DNA from: Sphingomonadales bacterium
GTDB lineage: Bacteria; Pseudomonadota; Alphaproteobacteria; Sphingomonadales; Sphingomonadaceae
Assembly (NCBI GenBank): GCA_013298745.1
Contig: JAAFIT010000001.1
Span: 1-29,208, forward strand
DNA length: 29,208 nucleotides
Direction: 5' to 3'
Shown here in pieces: positions 1 to 6,812 of this stretch. The position numbers and the translations under genes were made by a program. Every line of letters starts with the position of its first letter. Position 1 is the first letter of the stretch. The notes beneath the pieces were generated by a model that saw only the letters and a program-made list of their open reading frames with translations, was not told the DNA's origin and did no database searches.

Positions 1-1050
1 CGCGGCCAAGTGCATGCGCCGGTGGCAGTTCGGGCAGAGCGCAACCACATTCTGCAGCGTATCGGGCCCGTCATCGGCGAGTCGCTGGACATGGTGGCAT
101 TCCAGATATGGGCCTTCGCTCGTGCAGAACGGCGCCGGCTTCTCACACAGATCGCAAATGCCATTTGCCAGTCGCTTGACCAGGACGGTAATCGCGTCGT
201 TTCGCTGGTATTGAACCGCGATGACACTGCGCTTGCCGGGGCTTTCGGCGCCGCCAGTCGCAGCCAGCGCAAGCAACTCGGCGATGGTTTTTCGACGCAT
301 GGAACGCTGACGCTCTCGCGCCATGCCCTCAATCTCGCCGACCTTGGGCAACGCCTCGGTACTGGTGCCGAGCAGGCGCAACGGGAAGACAAAGACGTTT
401 CGAGAATCACCATTGTCGTCTGGCTGGCGCATCTCCTGCATTGGAGCCGCAAGTTCGACCTCGCCGCGGTACTCATACTGGTTGGGCTTAAATACCTCGA
501 AGAGGTGGACAGGCGTCGCGGTCTTACCCTGCTCGGCAAGCCGAAGGTTCTGGCCAGTCAGCTTCTGATCGCCAAGCCGACCCATGCCGGTGTAGTAAAG
601 CACATTGCCATCCCAGCGATCGTCGTAGAGCGCTTTGGTATGGTCTGCGATAAGCACCAGCGACCCGACGGTGCTCGACCACCGCATTCCACCGGAGTTG
701 CCGACCTTGAATGCAGCGACAATCTGATCGTTGGTCAGCGTTTGGCCCGGCACGATATCGTCGACGGTGACCATATCGACGGCGCTTCCCTTCTCGACGA
801 TGTCAAAGCCCAACGCTTCAAGCGGCTCGTTGGTTTGAACACCGCCCGAAAAGGCGGTTCTTAGAAGCTTCTTTCCGGTCGCTAATTCGGCAGCGATCGA
901 CAGCACGAGCTTTGGTGGCAAAGCCCTTCCTGTTTCGGGATCAATGACATCATAGCGCGTTGAGTCCGCGCCAGGCGGAACCCCGTCCCGCTGGATCTGC
1001 CGCATCGCAGCTCGGACGTGCTCTACTGTTATTCCGCGTGGTATCGCCAT
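1..1050 (-). CDS. McrA-like HNH endonuclease with head and SRA-like domains (3' end cut by window)
   Basis: This leftward frame is open for 350 codons from ATG at 1050 to the window edge, so its C-terminus is missing. The start is preceded by AGGGG five bases upstream. Residues about 1-85 look like the N-terminal head domain of ScoMcrA-type enzymes (TRYDVIDPETGR, LPPKLVLSIA, TNEPLEALGF). Residues about 100-240 resemble the ScoMcrA-like SRA module (ALYDDRWDGNVLYYTGMG, VHLFEVFKPNQYEY). Residues about 298-345 form an HNH site with a CDLC zinc knuckle, ECHHV and CPNCHRRMH. Family members are modification-dependent (type IV) restriction enzymes that cut methylated, and in ScoMcrA also phosphorothioated, DNA. 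No clear sulfur-binding domain lies between the SRA and HNH parts, so a modified-base target is more likely than phosphorothioate. This is a family-level assignment; the actual modification recognised is unknown. Confidence 0.8.
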   Translation of the reverse strand, partial: MAIPRGITVEHVRAAMRQIQRDGVPPGADSTRYDVIDPETGRALPPKLVLSIAAELATGKKLLRTAFSGGVQTNEPLEALGFDIVEKGSAVDMVTVDDIVPGQTLTNDQIVAAFKVGNSGGMRWSSTVGSLVLIADHTKALYDDRWDGNVLYYTGMGRLGDQKLTGQNLRLAEQGKTATPVHLFEVFKPNQYEYRGEVELAAPMQEMRQPDDNGDSRNVFVFPLRLLGTSTEALPKVGEIEGMARERQRSMRRKTIAELLALAATGGAESPGKRSVIAVQYQRNDAITVLVKRLANGICDLCEKPAPFCTSEGPYLECHHVQRLADDGPDTLQNVVALCPNCHRRMHLAA

Positions 1051-1225
1051 TGCATCCCCTGGGAAAATGCGGTGGGCCCGCCCGTTTGGACATCTCTACG
1101 GCAAAGTTAGGCCAAAGCCTGGCTAGGTTCATACGGTGCTCGACTCGACGTCGCGCTCGGTGAAGAGTAGAACTGCTGGACGCGCTAATGTAGAGCCTTG
1201 AGCTCCTCATTTATCGGAGGATGTG

Positions 1226-1390
1226 ATGCGCCAGCCTGCCAGAAATCACCCTGATTTGAAAAAGATACGGCCTCAAAGTGAGCCGCAAAGGCAATCGGTG
1301 ACAGCCTCGGCCGATCAAATGCGCAAATATGCTGAGCAGGTCGCAGATGCGGCCAGCCATTCATCTGATTTTATTGACGACAAGTCCTAG
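1226..1390 (+). CDS. small hydrophilic protein, 54 aa, unknown
   Basis: ATG at 1226 follows a strong GGAGG Shine-Dalgarno five bases upstream, and the frame runs to TAG at 1388-1390. The product is hydrophilic, starts MRQPARNHPDLKK and ends in an acidic tail (SDFIDDKS), with a possible short helix around QMRKYAEQVADAA. There is no signal peptide or membrane segment. It faces the HNH gene head to head across about 175 bases and ends tail to tail, with a 4-base overlap, on the leftward gene ending at 1387. No family is recognised. The ribosome binding site is the main argument that it is real. Confidence 0.4.
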   Translation: MRQPARNHPDLKKIRPQSEPQRQSVTASADQMRKYAEQVADAASHSSDFIDDKS

Positions 1391-2415
1391 ATTGAAAGTG
1401 TCACTACGGCGACTTCCGTGATCGACCATGAGGAATTGATCCACGCACTGGTCGACACGTCATTCAATGCGGCGCCAACACGGCATTGTGTTCCGATATA
1501 AAGCCAAACCTGCGCGCCCTGTGGAATTTTTGTCTTGGGGTAGACCTGAATGTTGCGGGTGTCTCCAGGGCTCGCAAATATCGCCTTACCATCGCCGCCG
1601 AAGCTCGAAAAAGTGGTGGAGGCCGTGTAGAGGCCGGGCACGAGCGAGACGGAGGATGAGCCCTGCAAGACTTCATCTTCGAATTTCCAAATAAATGCGC
1701 ATTCTAAATGCTCACGTGTAAACACCAAACAGCTCGAAATTCCGAACTCGTCGCTCGTTTGGATCGAATGCTCGCAGAAATTGGCACTAAGTCGAACTTC
1801 GATCAACGGTATGCCAGTTTTCGGCATAGTGTAGGGCAGAAGGATGCCATTGCTTCGAAACAGATCTAAAGCGCTGTTGTCTGTAGCGCTGAGGTTTTGA
1901 CCCCACAGGCGCGCCCCGACACGCCCTATATCACCGCTAAGGTAGGAGGCATTATCTTTGATGCTTCCACCTTGGAAATGGACGGACCACGCTTGGCGTT
2001 CCCACCACGCATAAGGGGGTGTGAAGATCGTTACTGGAGATTTTTTAAGCAACATCACCTGTGTCGTCTGACCTGGCGGTGGAACAACTTGGCGTATGGC
2101 CAAGTCGATGTCGCTTTTGAGAGTAGGTAGCTCGAACTCGCGAGTCGTAAGCTTATTTGCGGCCAGAGGTTGCCTGCCGAGCCCCGTGGATGGTGTTATG
2201 CCTGCCCTCACCAGATCCGAAAGGCTGCGCGCCGAGACCCGTGTTGCGGCTTCGTCGAAGCGACCGAAGTTGGCCGTTTGATGGGCAAGCGGATCTGGAA
2301 CGTCAGCAATCGCTGCGCCTCCTAGCTTTGCTCGCCATTTTCGATCAAGCGCTCCACGCGCACGCCCATCACGGTTTGCCAGCAAGGTGCGAACTTCGCT
2401 TTTGGTAAGCTCCAT
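1387..2415 (-). CDS. hypothetical protein, 342 aa, beta-rich C-terminal half
   Basis: Start ATG at 2415 has a near-ideal AAGGAGG five bases upstream, so the start is well supported. The first ~120 residues are charged and partly helical (MELTKSEVRTLLANRDGRA). From about residue 125 the sequence turns into alternating hydrophobic and polar stretches rich in S, T and W (AWWERQAWSVHFQGG, GSSSVSLVPGLYTAS, VWLYIGTQCRV), as expected for a beta-sandwich. No signal peptide, transmembrane segment or catalytic motif is visible. I do not recognise the family. It is flanked by a small convergent ORF and, upstream, by a secreted protein read in the same direction but separated by 184 bases, so it probably has its own promoter. 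Confidence 0.7.
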   Translation of the reverse strand: MELTKSEVRTLLANRDGRARGALDRKWRAKLGGAAIADVPDPLAHQTANFGRFDEAATRVSARSLSDLVRAGITPSTGLGRQPLAANKLTTREFELPTLKSDIDLAIRQVVPPPGQTTQVMLLKKSPVTIFTPPYAWWERQAWSVHFQGGSIKDNASYLSGDIGRVGARLWGQNLSATDNSALDLFRSNGILLPYTMPKTGIPLIEVRLSANFCEHSIQTSDEFGISSCLVFTREHLECAFIWKFEDEVLQGSSSVSLVPGLYTASTTFSSFGGDGKAIFASPGDTRNIQVYPKTKIPQGAQVWLYIGTQCRVGAALNDVSTSAWINSSWSITEVAVVTLSI

Positions 2416-2599
2416 CGATGCCTCCTTCGCAAGCGACTGACTTCGCTTGGCGCTATCGCGGGAGTTTGGCCGTTAAATCTGCAAACGCAATGATCTGACT
2501 GAGGCGGTCTCGCCCGATTGGACAGTGCAATGGCAAAGTTACCCTCACGCTTTTCTTGATCGAACGATATCAGTGCTAACTGATTGGTTTTCGACGCGA

Positions 2600-3220
2600 T
2601 CAGCGGCCGGTGACTGGCGTATCGTTTTCAACATAGGCCACCATTGAGGTGCCAGCCGGATACTCTGCGCTCTTGCCGGTTACGAATGCCGAAAAGACAC
2701 CGACGAGGACGGCAGCGGCAACAGTGCCTGCGGTTCCGCCGGCGCCGGCTTCATGGGATTGGCCGGTCATCGCAATGCGCTGATCACCAAGCGCCAGATA
2801 GACGACGCGAGTATCGAGCTTGCCCGATTTACCGAATGCGCCCTTCTTCTCGACCTTGGTGACTTCACCAACACCGCGCGTGCCCGCCGGAATGACGACC
2901 TGGCCGTTCACCTTGAGGTCCTCGGTGGTCAGCAATTCGAAGCGATCGCCGAGTTTGGAGAACTTCGAGCTGAGCGGGCTCATCGTCTTAAGCCTGATTT
3001 CGGTTCCCTGGCGCAACAGCGGCGCCGCGCCGGCGGGGGCTGCAGTGACGGGCGCGACCGCGGCCGGTGCGACTGCCGCAGGCGCTGCCGGAGCAACGGC
3101 AACTGGCGCGGCAGCAGGCGCCGGCTTTGCGACCGGAGCGGCGGCGGTTTGTGCAAAGCATCCACCACCCACAAGTGCAGATACCGCACAGACAGCCGCC
3201 AGGTTGCGCATTGCGTTCAT
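2600..3220 (-). CDS. exported protein with Ala/Pro-rich linker and C-terminal beta domain
   Basis: I place the start at ATG 3220, behind GGGGG eight bases upstream; the longer open frame to 3313 lacks such a site and would bury the signal peptide. The 206-residue product begins with a signal peptide (MNAMRNLAAVCAVSALVGG) and then a linker of about 50 residues made almost wholly of A, P and V. Residues about 75-185 form a compact domain (GTEIRLKTMSPLSSK, GDRFELLTTEDL, VIPAGTRGVGEVTKVE) followed by a glycine/alanine stretch (GGTAGTVAAAVLVGVFSA). The layout suggests a periplasmic or outer-membrane-tethered protein with a domain held away from the membrane. No enzyme motif is seen and the family is not recognised. 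Confidence 0.7.
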   Translation of the reverse strand: MNAMRNLAAVCAVSALVGGGCFAQTAAAPVAKPAPAAAPVAVAPAAPAAVAPAAVAPVTAAPAGAAPLLRQGTEIRLKTMSPLSSKFSKLGDRFELLTTEDLKVNGQVVIPAGTRGVGEVTKVEKKGAFGKSGKLDTRVVYLALGDQRIAMTGQSHEAGAGGTAGTVAAAVLVGVFSAFVTGKSAEYPAGTSMVAYVENDTPVTGR

Positions 3221-3309
3221 AAAATTACCCCCAAGAATCAATTGCCAAGGCTGACTATGACGAGGTTGTAACCGATAGCAAGCGACGTGTTGCTCGGGGA
3301 GAATGGGCA

Positions 3310-3531
3310 TCATTGCAGGTCAATAGGCAGATACGGCGACGCAGACTGACGAGCCGATGACCAATCTCGACCAGCTTCAATTCGAGCCGCGAGCGTTTGC
3401 GCCATGATGGCAATCGCAGTTCGGCGCTGAGCCGCATCGGGATGGATTAGTCGGCTCGCGGTTGATGGCGCCATCGCCGCTAGGGCAGCATCAATATGCT
3501 CGGCGAGACGGGCGTGTTCGACAGTTTTCAT
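3310..3531 (-). CDS. small protein of about 73 aa downstream of a LexA box
   Basis: The frame is open from 3558, but an ATG there would lie inside the LexA box at 3542-3556, so I prefer the ATG at 3531 (MKTVEHARLAEHIDAALAAM). The product is alanine-rich, mostly helical and cytoplasmic, with a polar tail ending YLPIDLQ. Neither start has a clear Shine-Dalgarno. The perfect GTTC-N7-GTTC element 11 bases upstream of the ATG, with a TATATT hexamer inside it, suggests SOS control and a very short leader. No family is recognised. The case for a real gene rests on the frame plus the regulatory site. Confidence 0.5.
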   Translation of the reverse strand: MKTVEHARLAEHIDAALAAMAPSTASRLIHPDAAQRRTAIAIMAQTLAARIEAGRDWSSARQSASPYLPIDLQ

Positions 3532-3541
3532 AGCGAAATGA

Positions 3542-3556
3542 GAACAAATATAGAAC
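3542..3556 (-). promoter_or_regulatory. LexA (SOS) box 1
   Basis: On the minus strand this reads GTTCTATATTTGTTC, an exact match to the alphaproteobacterial LexA operator GTTC-N7-GTTC. It lies just upstream of the small leftward gene starting at 3531. In the other direction a TTTTCA/TATAGA hexamer pair could also serve the rightward gene at 3750, about 190 bases away. Confidence 0.7.
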
Positions 3557-3749
3557 ATTGAGTCAATGCGAACGATGTATGGCTAATTTAACCATAAATT
3601 TTAGTGGGTTGGGACAGATCGCTCTAAACGCAGTGGCCGGTTTTGCCGTGTTGTGCCCGAATCGCATGATTCATGACCGCGTTGCCAAGCCGGTGGGGTT
3701 TCGGCGATGGTCTGCAGCGACTTAAGTAGGGCCAAAGGGACGAGCGACA

Positions 3750-3947
3750 GTGCTGACCGATTGGGAGCTCTGGGCCTGCGCCAATCAGCAGATTGGCCGC
3801 TATGGCGACATGGCCGCGTTGTCTGCGGCGATGCGGGCGGACCAACTTCTCGAAGCGGGCGACCTCGAAGGCCATCGCACCTGGACCAGCATCCTGCACC
3901 GCATAACCGAACTCCAGCGGCTGCCTCGCAACGATACTACTCACTGA
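3750..3947 (+). CDS. small helical protein, 65 aa, DUF6961-like
   Basis: Start is GTG at 3750 with AAGGGA nine bases upstream. The sequence (MLTDWELWACANQQIGRYGD, then AAMRADQLLEAGDLEG and TWTSILHRITELQ) matches my memory of a small sphingomonad family annotated as DUF6961, whose function is unknown. Landmarks are YGD, an Arg in the middle, AGD and a late Trp before an Ile/Leu helix. The protein encoded at 5696 has the same layout, so the two look like diverged paralogs. It sits 190 bases from a LexA box, but in an orientation that leaves regulation open. The family name is from recall, not a search. Confidence 0.6.
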   Translation: MLTDWELWACANQQIGRYGDMAALSAAMRADQLLEAGDLEGHRTWTSILHRITELQRLPRNDTTH

Positions 3948-4085
3948 TCACCGTGCGACGATGTTATTCAAAACCCTGGCAGATTGAAGACATCGACCCG
4001 CGCGAAGATCGGCACCCGTCCAGAATCGCCATTGAATGGAGCGCCCTGGTCGACCGGGCCATGTTTCAGAGATAGGGTCGGTCGG

Positions 4086-5537
4086 ATGAAACCCGTTTTG
4101 GCCTTTCTCGCCGGTCTTGCGATATCTTCGGCATGCGCCGCCGCACCGTCGTCTGAAGGTATCGTTCGCCACGTCGCAGTGATCGATGTCGAAAGTGGGC
4201 AGATCCTGCACAATCAGGCGGTGGCGTGGCGCGACGGAACCATCGTTGCGGTCGGTGCCGATGCGCAGATCGCCAAGACCTGGCGGACGGGCGCGCAGGT
4301 CGACGGCAAAGGCCGCTACCTCATACCTGGCCTGTGGGACATGCACGTCCACTTTGGCGGTGGTCCCGAACTGATCGAGGAAAACAAGGCGCTTCTGCCG
4401 CTCTATATTGCAAACGGCGTTACGACGATCCGTGACTGCTCGGGGGATCTGCCAGACCAGGTTCTGGCGTGGCGCGATGCGATTGCACAGGGCACGCTAT
4501 TGGGACCGCGGTTGCTGACGTCGGGGGCAAAACTTGAAGGGCTCAAGCCTATTTGGAAAGGGACAATTGAGGTCGGCAGCCAGGCTGATGTCGATGCCGC
4601 GATTGCGCATGAGAAACGCGTCGGCGTCGACTTCGTCAAGATCACAGATAGCACCCTCGATCCCAAACTGTTCCTCTTTGCGGTCACCCAGGCGCGGGCC
4701 GCAGGCCTGCGCGTGTCCGGGCATATTCCCATGCAGGATACCGTCGGACAGGCTGTCGCTGCAGGGATCAGCTCAATCGAACATATGGATTACGCCTATA
4801 AGGCAGGCGTGAAAGATGAGGCACTGATTGCCGCTGATTTTGCAGCGGGGCGTATCGACCGCGCTGAGGCTAACCGGCGCATCGATAAGGGCTTTGATGC
4901 GGCGACAGCGATGGCCGCATACGGCAACTTGGCTGCGAACCGCGTTTTCGTGACGCCGACGCTCAACATCAGCAACATCACGGCGCACCTGGATCAGCAA
5001 ACGCATACGGATGACGATGATCTCGCCTACATCGGACCGGGGCTGCGCAAGACCTATGAATGGCGCGTCCAGCGAGCGGCGAACGCTACGCCTGCCGAAA
5101 TCGCCGCCCGGCACGACCACTTCGACCGCATGGCAGCGATCTTGCCAATGCTGCAAAAGGCCGGCGTGACAGTCATGGCCGGCACGGACGCCGGTTTCCT
5201 CAACAGCTTTGACTACCCTGGCAGCAGCCTCCACGACGAACTGGCTCTGTTCGTCAAATATGGCCTTACGCCTTCCCAGGCCCTCCGTTCAGCGACGCGT
5301 GCAGGTCCAGACTGGTTCGGCAAACTCGATCGATACGGTGTCATCGCTCCAGGTAAGGCTGCCGACCTTGTTCTTCTCGATCGCAATCCGTTGGAGGACA
5401 TCGCGGCAACGCGTGCCATTCGGGTCGTGGTAATGCGCGGGCGAACCTTCGATCGCGCTGCGCTCGATGCCATGCTTGCTGAGACACGCACAAAAGTGTC
5501 GAAATGGAACGCGTCGTCAGGACGGACAACTCGGTAG
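4086..5537 (+). CDS. secreted amidohydrolase family protein
   Basis: The frame is open from 3984, but ATG at 4086 gives a clean signal peptide (MKPVLAFLAGLAISSACAAA) and a 483-residue protein typical of the family. It is a metal-dependent hydrolase with a TIM-barrel fold. Visible sites are the HxH pair in LWDMHVHFGGG (about residues 85-95), a likely carboxylated lysine in VDFVKITDS, histidines in SGHIPM and SIEHMDYA, and the metal aspartate in AGTDAG. The C-terminus GVIAPGKAADLVLLDRNPLE is the usual closing beta-domain of imidazolonepropionase-related amidohydrolases. Relatives hydrolyse Xaa-Pro dipeptides, N-acyl amino acids or similar amides; the substrate here cannot be read from sequence. 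Export suggests action in the periplasm. A second member of the family lies at the right edge of the window. Confidence 0.85.
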   Translation: MKPVLAFLAGLAISSACAAAPSSEGIVRHVAVIDVESGQILHNQAVAWRDGTIVAVGADAQIAKTWRTGAQVDGKGRYLIPGLWDMHVHFGGGPELIEENKALLPLYIANGVTTIRDCSGDLPDQVLAWRDAIAQGTLLGPRLLTSGAKLEGLKPIWKGTIEVGSQADVDAAIAHEKRVGVDFVKITDSTLDPKLFLFAVTQARAAGLRVSGHIPMQDTVGQAVAAGISSIEHMDYAYKAGVKDEALIAADFAAGRIDRAEANRRIDKGFDAATAMAAYGNLAANRVFVTPTLNISNITAHLDQQTHTDDDDLAYIGPGLRKTYEWRVQRAANATPAEIAARHDHFDRMAAILPMLQKAGVTVMAGTDAGFLNSFDYPGSSLHDELALFVKYGLTPSQALRSATRAGPDWFGKLDRYGVIAPGKAADLVLLDRNPLEDIAATRAIRVVVMRGRTFDRAALDAMLAETRTKVSKWNASSGRTTR

Positions 5538-5594
5538 CCGTCGCGACCACACTTTAGCAGGCATCAACTGTCTGAATCCGCCGCGAGGTCGGAC

Positions 5595-5699
5595 ATGGCT
5601 GTTGTCTTGAAGGCAAGCGCAATCAAGAAATACGATGTTCGCGACTTTCCTACATCGCTCCATATGCGTAAGAATAGCGACCAGGAGTTCAGATCATGA
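5595..5699 (+). CDS. possible 34-aa upstream ORF coupled to the next gene
   Basis: ATG at 5595 follows GAGGT at a 5-base spacing. The frame (MAVVLKASAIKKYDVRDF...) ends at TGA 5697-5699, which overlaps the ATG of the next gene at 5696 (ATGA). The arrangement would allow translational coupling. The peptide is basic with no recognisable motif. It could equally be a chance frame, because the 5696 gene has its own Shine-Dalgarno. Confidence 0.25.
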   Translation: MAVVLKASAIKKYDVRDFPTSLHMRKNSDQEFRS

Positions 5700-5911
5700 A
5701 ATTCGTGGGTGGTTCACCATTATCCGATGCCGAACTCGAAACGATGGCGCGGAACCTTGTTGATACCTATGGCGAGGACGCCAAGTACGTGGTCTGTCGC
5801 TTTATGGACCGAGCCAATGCCGCCGGCGAATTCCGGGAATATGCAACCTGGAGCAATGTCTCTTTCGGGATCATGCAGATCCTGCGACCAGATCCGCGCT
5901 GGACCGAATAA
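5696..5911 (+). CDS. small helical protein, 71 aa
   Basis: ATG at 5696 has GGAG eight bases upstream. The product (MKFVGGSPLSDAELETMARN, then LVDTYGEDAKYVVCRFMDRA, AAGEF, ATWSNVSFGIMQIL) shares its YG(E/D)-A, R, AG(E/D) and TW-I-L landmarks with the 65-residue protein at 3750, so both probably belong to one small all-helical family. It has no signal peptide. The next gene starts two bases after its stop, so they form a transcription unit. Function is unknown; a regulatory partner role is possible because the neighbour looks DNA-binding. Confidence 0.65.
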   Translation: MKFVGGSPLSDAELETMARNLVDTYGEDAKYVVCRFMDRANAAGEFREYATWSNVSFGIMQILRPDPRWTE

Positions 5912-5913
5912 CG

Positions 5914-6156
5914 ATGGCACGCGGTCGACCGGCCAAGCACCCGGACCAGACTGTTGCACGCCGGCTGGCCAACCAGCGTGCCGCTGATCGGGCGCGCGAG
6001 CGGGGTCTGGTTCAGCGAAGTCTGACGCTGCCGGCAGAATGCTGGGAGCGCATTCGGGCCGCACGCGCGCCTACCGAAACATCGGACGCACAGACAGTGG
6101 CAAGGTTGCTGCTTGAGCTTGGAAGCCGCTTCGATCAGTCGGCACCGAATGGCTGA
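5914..6156 (+). CDS. small basic protein, possibly ribbon-helix-helix DNA-binding
   Basis: ATG at 5914, two bases after the preceding stop, gives an 80-residue protein. The N-terminal third is very basic (MARGRPAKHPDQTVARRLAN, RAADRARERG). It is followed by VQRSLTLPAECWERIRAAR and SDAQTVARLLLELG, that is, a short strand and two helices in the order seen in ribbon-helix-helix repressors. A basic arm plus a ribbon-helix-helix core would suit a small transcription or plasmid-type regulator. The fold call is by eye; the operon partner at 5696 may be its cognate small protein. Confidence 0.55.
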   Translation: MARGRPAKHPDQTVARRLANQRAADRARERGLVQRSLTLPAECWERIRAARAPTETSDAQTVARLLLELGSRFDQSAPNG

Positions 6157-6174
6157 GCACCTGTCGGCCATAGC

Positions 6175-6267
6175 CTAGCGCTTGCGCCGAAAGGCCCATA
6201 CCAGGCCGGAGAGGCTGGTAACCAGAGCAGCAAGCCCGGTGAGCAATGAGCTGTCGATTATGATCAT
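6175..6267 (-). CDS. SOS-box-associated 30-aa single-pass membrane peptide
   Basis: A longer frame is open to 6447, but the ATG at 6267 has an ideal AAGGAG six bases upstream and yields a coherent 30-residue peptide. It begins MIIIDSSLL, has one hydrophobic helix (LLTGLAALVTSLSGLVWAF) and ends in a basic RRKR tail, so it should insert in the inner membrane with the C-terminus inside. A perfect LexA box lies 24 bases upstream of the start. Known SOS-induced membrane peptides include the division inhibitor SidA of Caulobacter and the TisB toxin of E. coli. The size, topology and control match that theme, but I see no specific sequence link to either. Confidence 0.65.
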   Translation of the reverse strand: MIIIDSSLLTGLAALVTSLSGLVWAFRRKR

Positions 6268-6290
6268 GGGCGACTCCTTTCGCACCTTAT

Positions 6291-6305
6291 GTTCCTTATT
6301 TGTTC
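6291..6305 (-). promoter_or_regulatory. LexA (SOS) box 2
   Basis: On the plus strand it reads GTTCCTTATTTGTTC (minus strand GAAC-N7-GAAC), an exact LexA operator match that differs from box 1 at two positions. It sits 24 bases upstream of the 30-residue membrane peptide. No rightward gene follows it, so the leftward peptide is the natural target. Confidence 0.7.
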
Positions 6306-6362
6306 CGTGTAGGACAGCGAAAAATTTCGCACTCGCTGGCTGCCTCCAAGAGAGCGCCATGA

Positions 6363-6440
6363 CCTGTTGTTCGTTCAGCGGTCGGCTGCGCCGACAACAG
6401 GTATCCGAGTATGGTCTCTGACTTCTACGGACCGCTGAAC
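6363..6440. repeat. interleaved inverted repeats
   Basis: CCTGTTGT (6363-6370) pairs with ACAACAGG (6394-6401), and GTTCAGCGGTC (6373-6383) pairs perfectly with GACCGCTGAAC (6430-6440). The two stems interleave, so they are either mutually exclusive or form a pseudoknot. A third hairpin, GTCGGC/GCCGAC (6381-6386 and 6390-6395), lies inside the first. The block overlaps the truncated end of the transposase remnant and precedes the SOS peptide unit on the minus strand. Confidence 0.6.
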
Positions 6441-6571
6441 GTCGCATTCTGTTTGTAAATCGCGACCTCCGGAACGCTCTGCCGCCCGGCCAGATCGGGC
6501 ATCGTCGCCCTAGCCTCGGTCCCCCTCAAGAGGCCGACGATCTGCTCTTCCGTAAACCTTGTTCGCTTCAT
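6425..6571 (-). pseudogene. IS3-type transposase OrfA fragment
   Basis: From ATG 6571 the minus strand encodes 48 residues: MKRTRFTEEQIVGLLRGTEA, then a degraded middle and VPEVAIYKQNATFSGP before a stop. The first part matches the N-terminal helix-turn-helix of IS3-family OrfA proteins, which normally continue (S)EATFYNWKAKYGG and a leucine zipper. Here the protein stops where the tryptophan-containing recognition helix ends, and no OrfB follows. The stop lies in an inverted repeat, which suggests the fragment was cut by a rearrangement. The remnant has its own upstream GGAGGGG, a relic of the intact element. Confidence 0.75.
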
Positions 6572-6812
6572 CTTCCGTCCCCTCCAAGGATCGGACTCTA
6601 AGCCCCCATCACGGAGAAGCTGGGCGCTAGATCATGCGCAGAAACACGACTTTTCAACGAGATCGCTGGTCGAACGGGTTGCGACCATGTCGAGAACTTG
6701 GCCGCAGCTTCGTTAACGTTCAGCCGCAAAGTTAAAGGAGGCTCCGCCCGCACGTTAACCATGATGTGGATCGGTACGTCAGATCTTCCTCAGATATCCC
6801 GTTGGAGGGACC

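Noticed and set aside
10..864. Rightward 284-residue open frame
   Set aside because: It lies opposite the HNH nuclease frame, which has recognisable domains and a start site; the rightward translation has no motif and no ribosome binding site.
1127..1141. Possible fourth LexA box (GTTC-N7-GCTC)
   Set aside because: The second half-site has a mismatch in a fixed position; not convincing next to the three exact sites.
2753..3271. Rightward 172- and 144-residue open frames (from 2753 and 2820)
   Set aside because: Both lie opposite the exported protein; their Ala/Gly/Arg-rich sequence mirrors the opposite strand's Ala/Pro linker.
3624..3944. Leftward 106-residue open frame
   Set aside because: Opposite the DUF6961-like gene, with no motif and no ribosome binding site.
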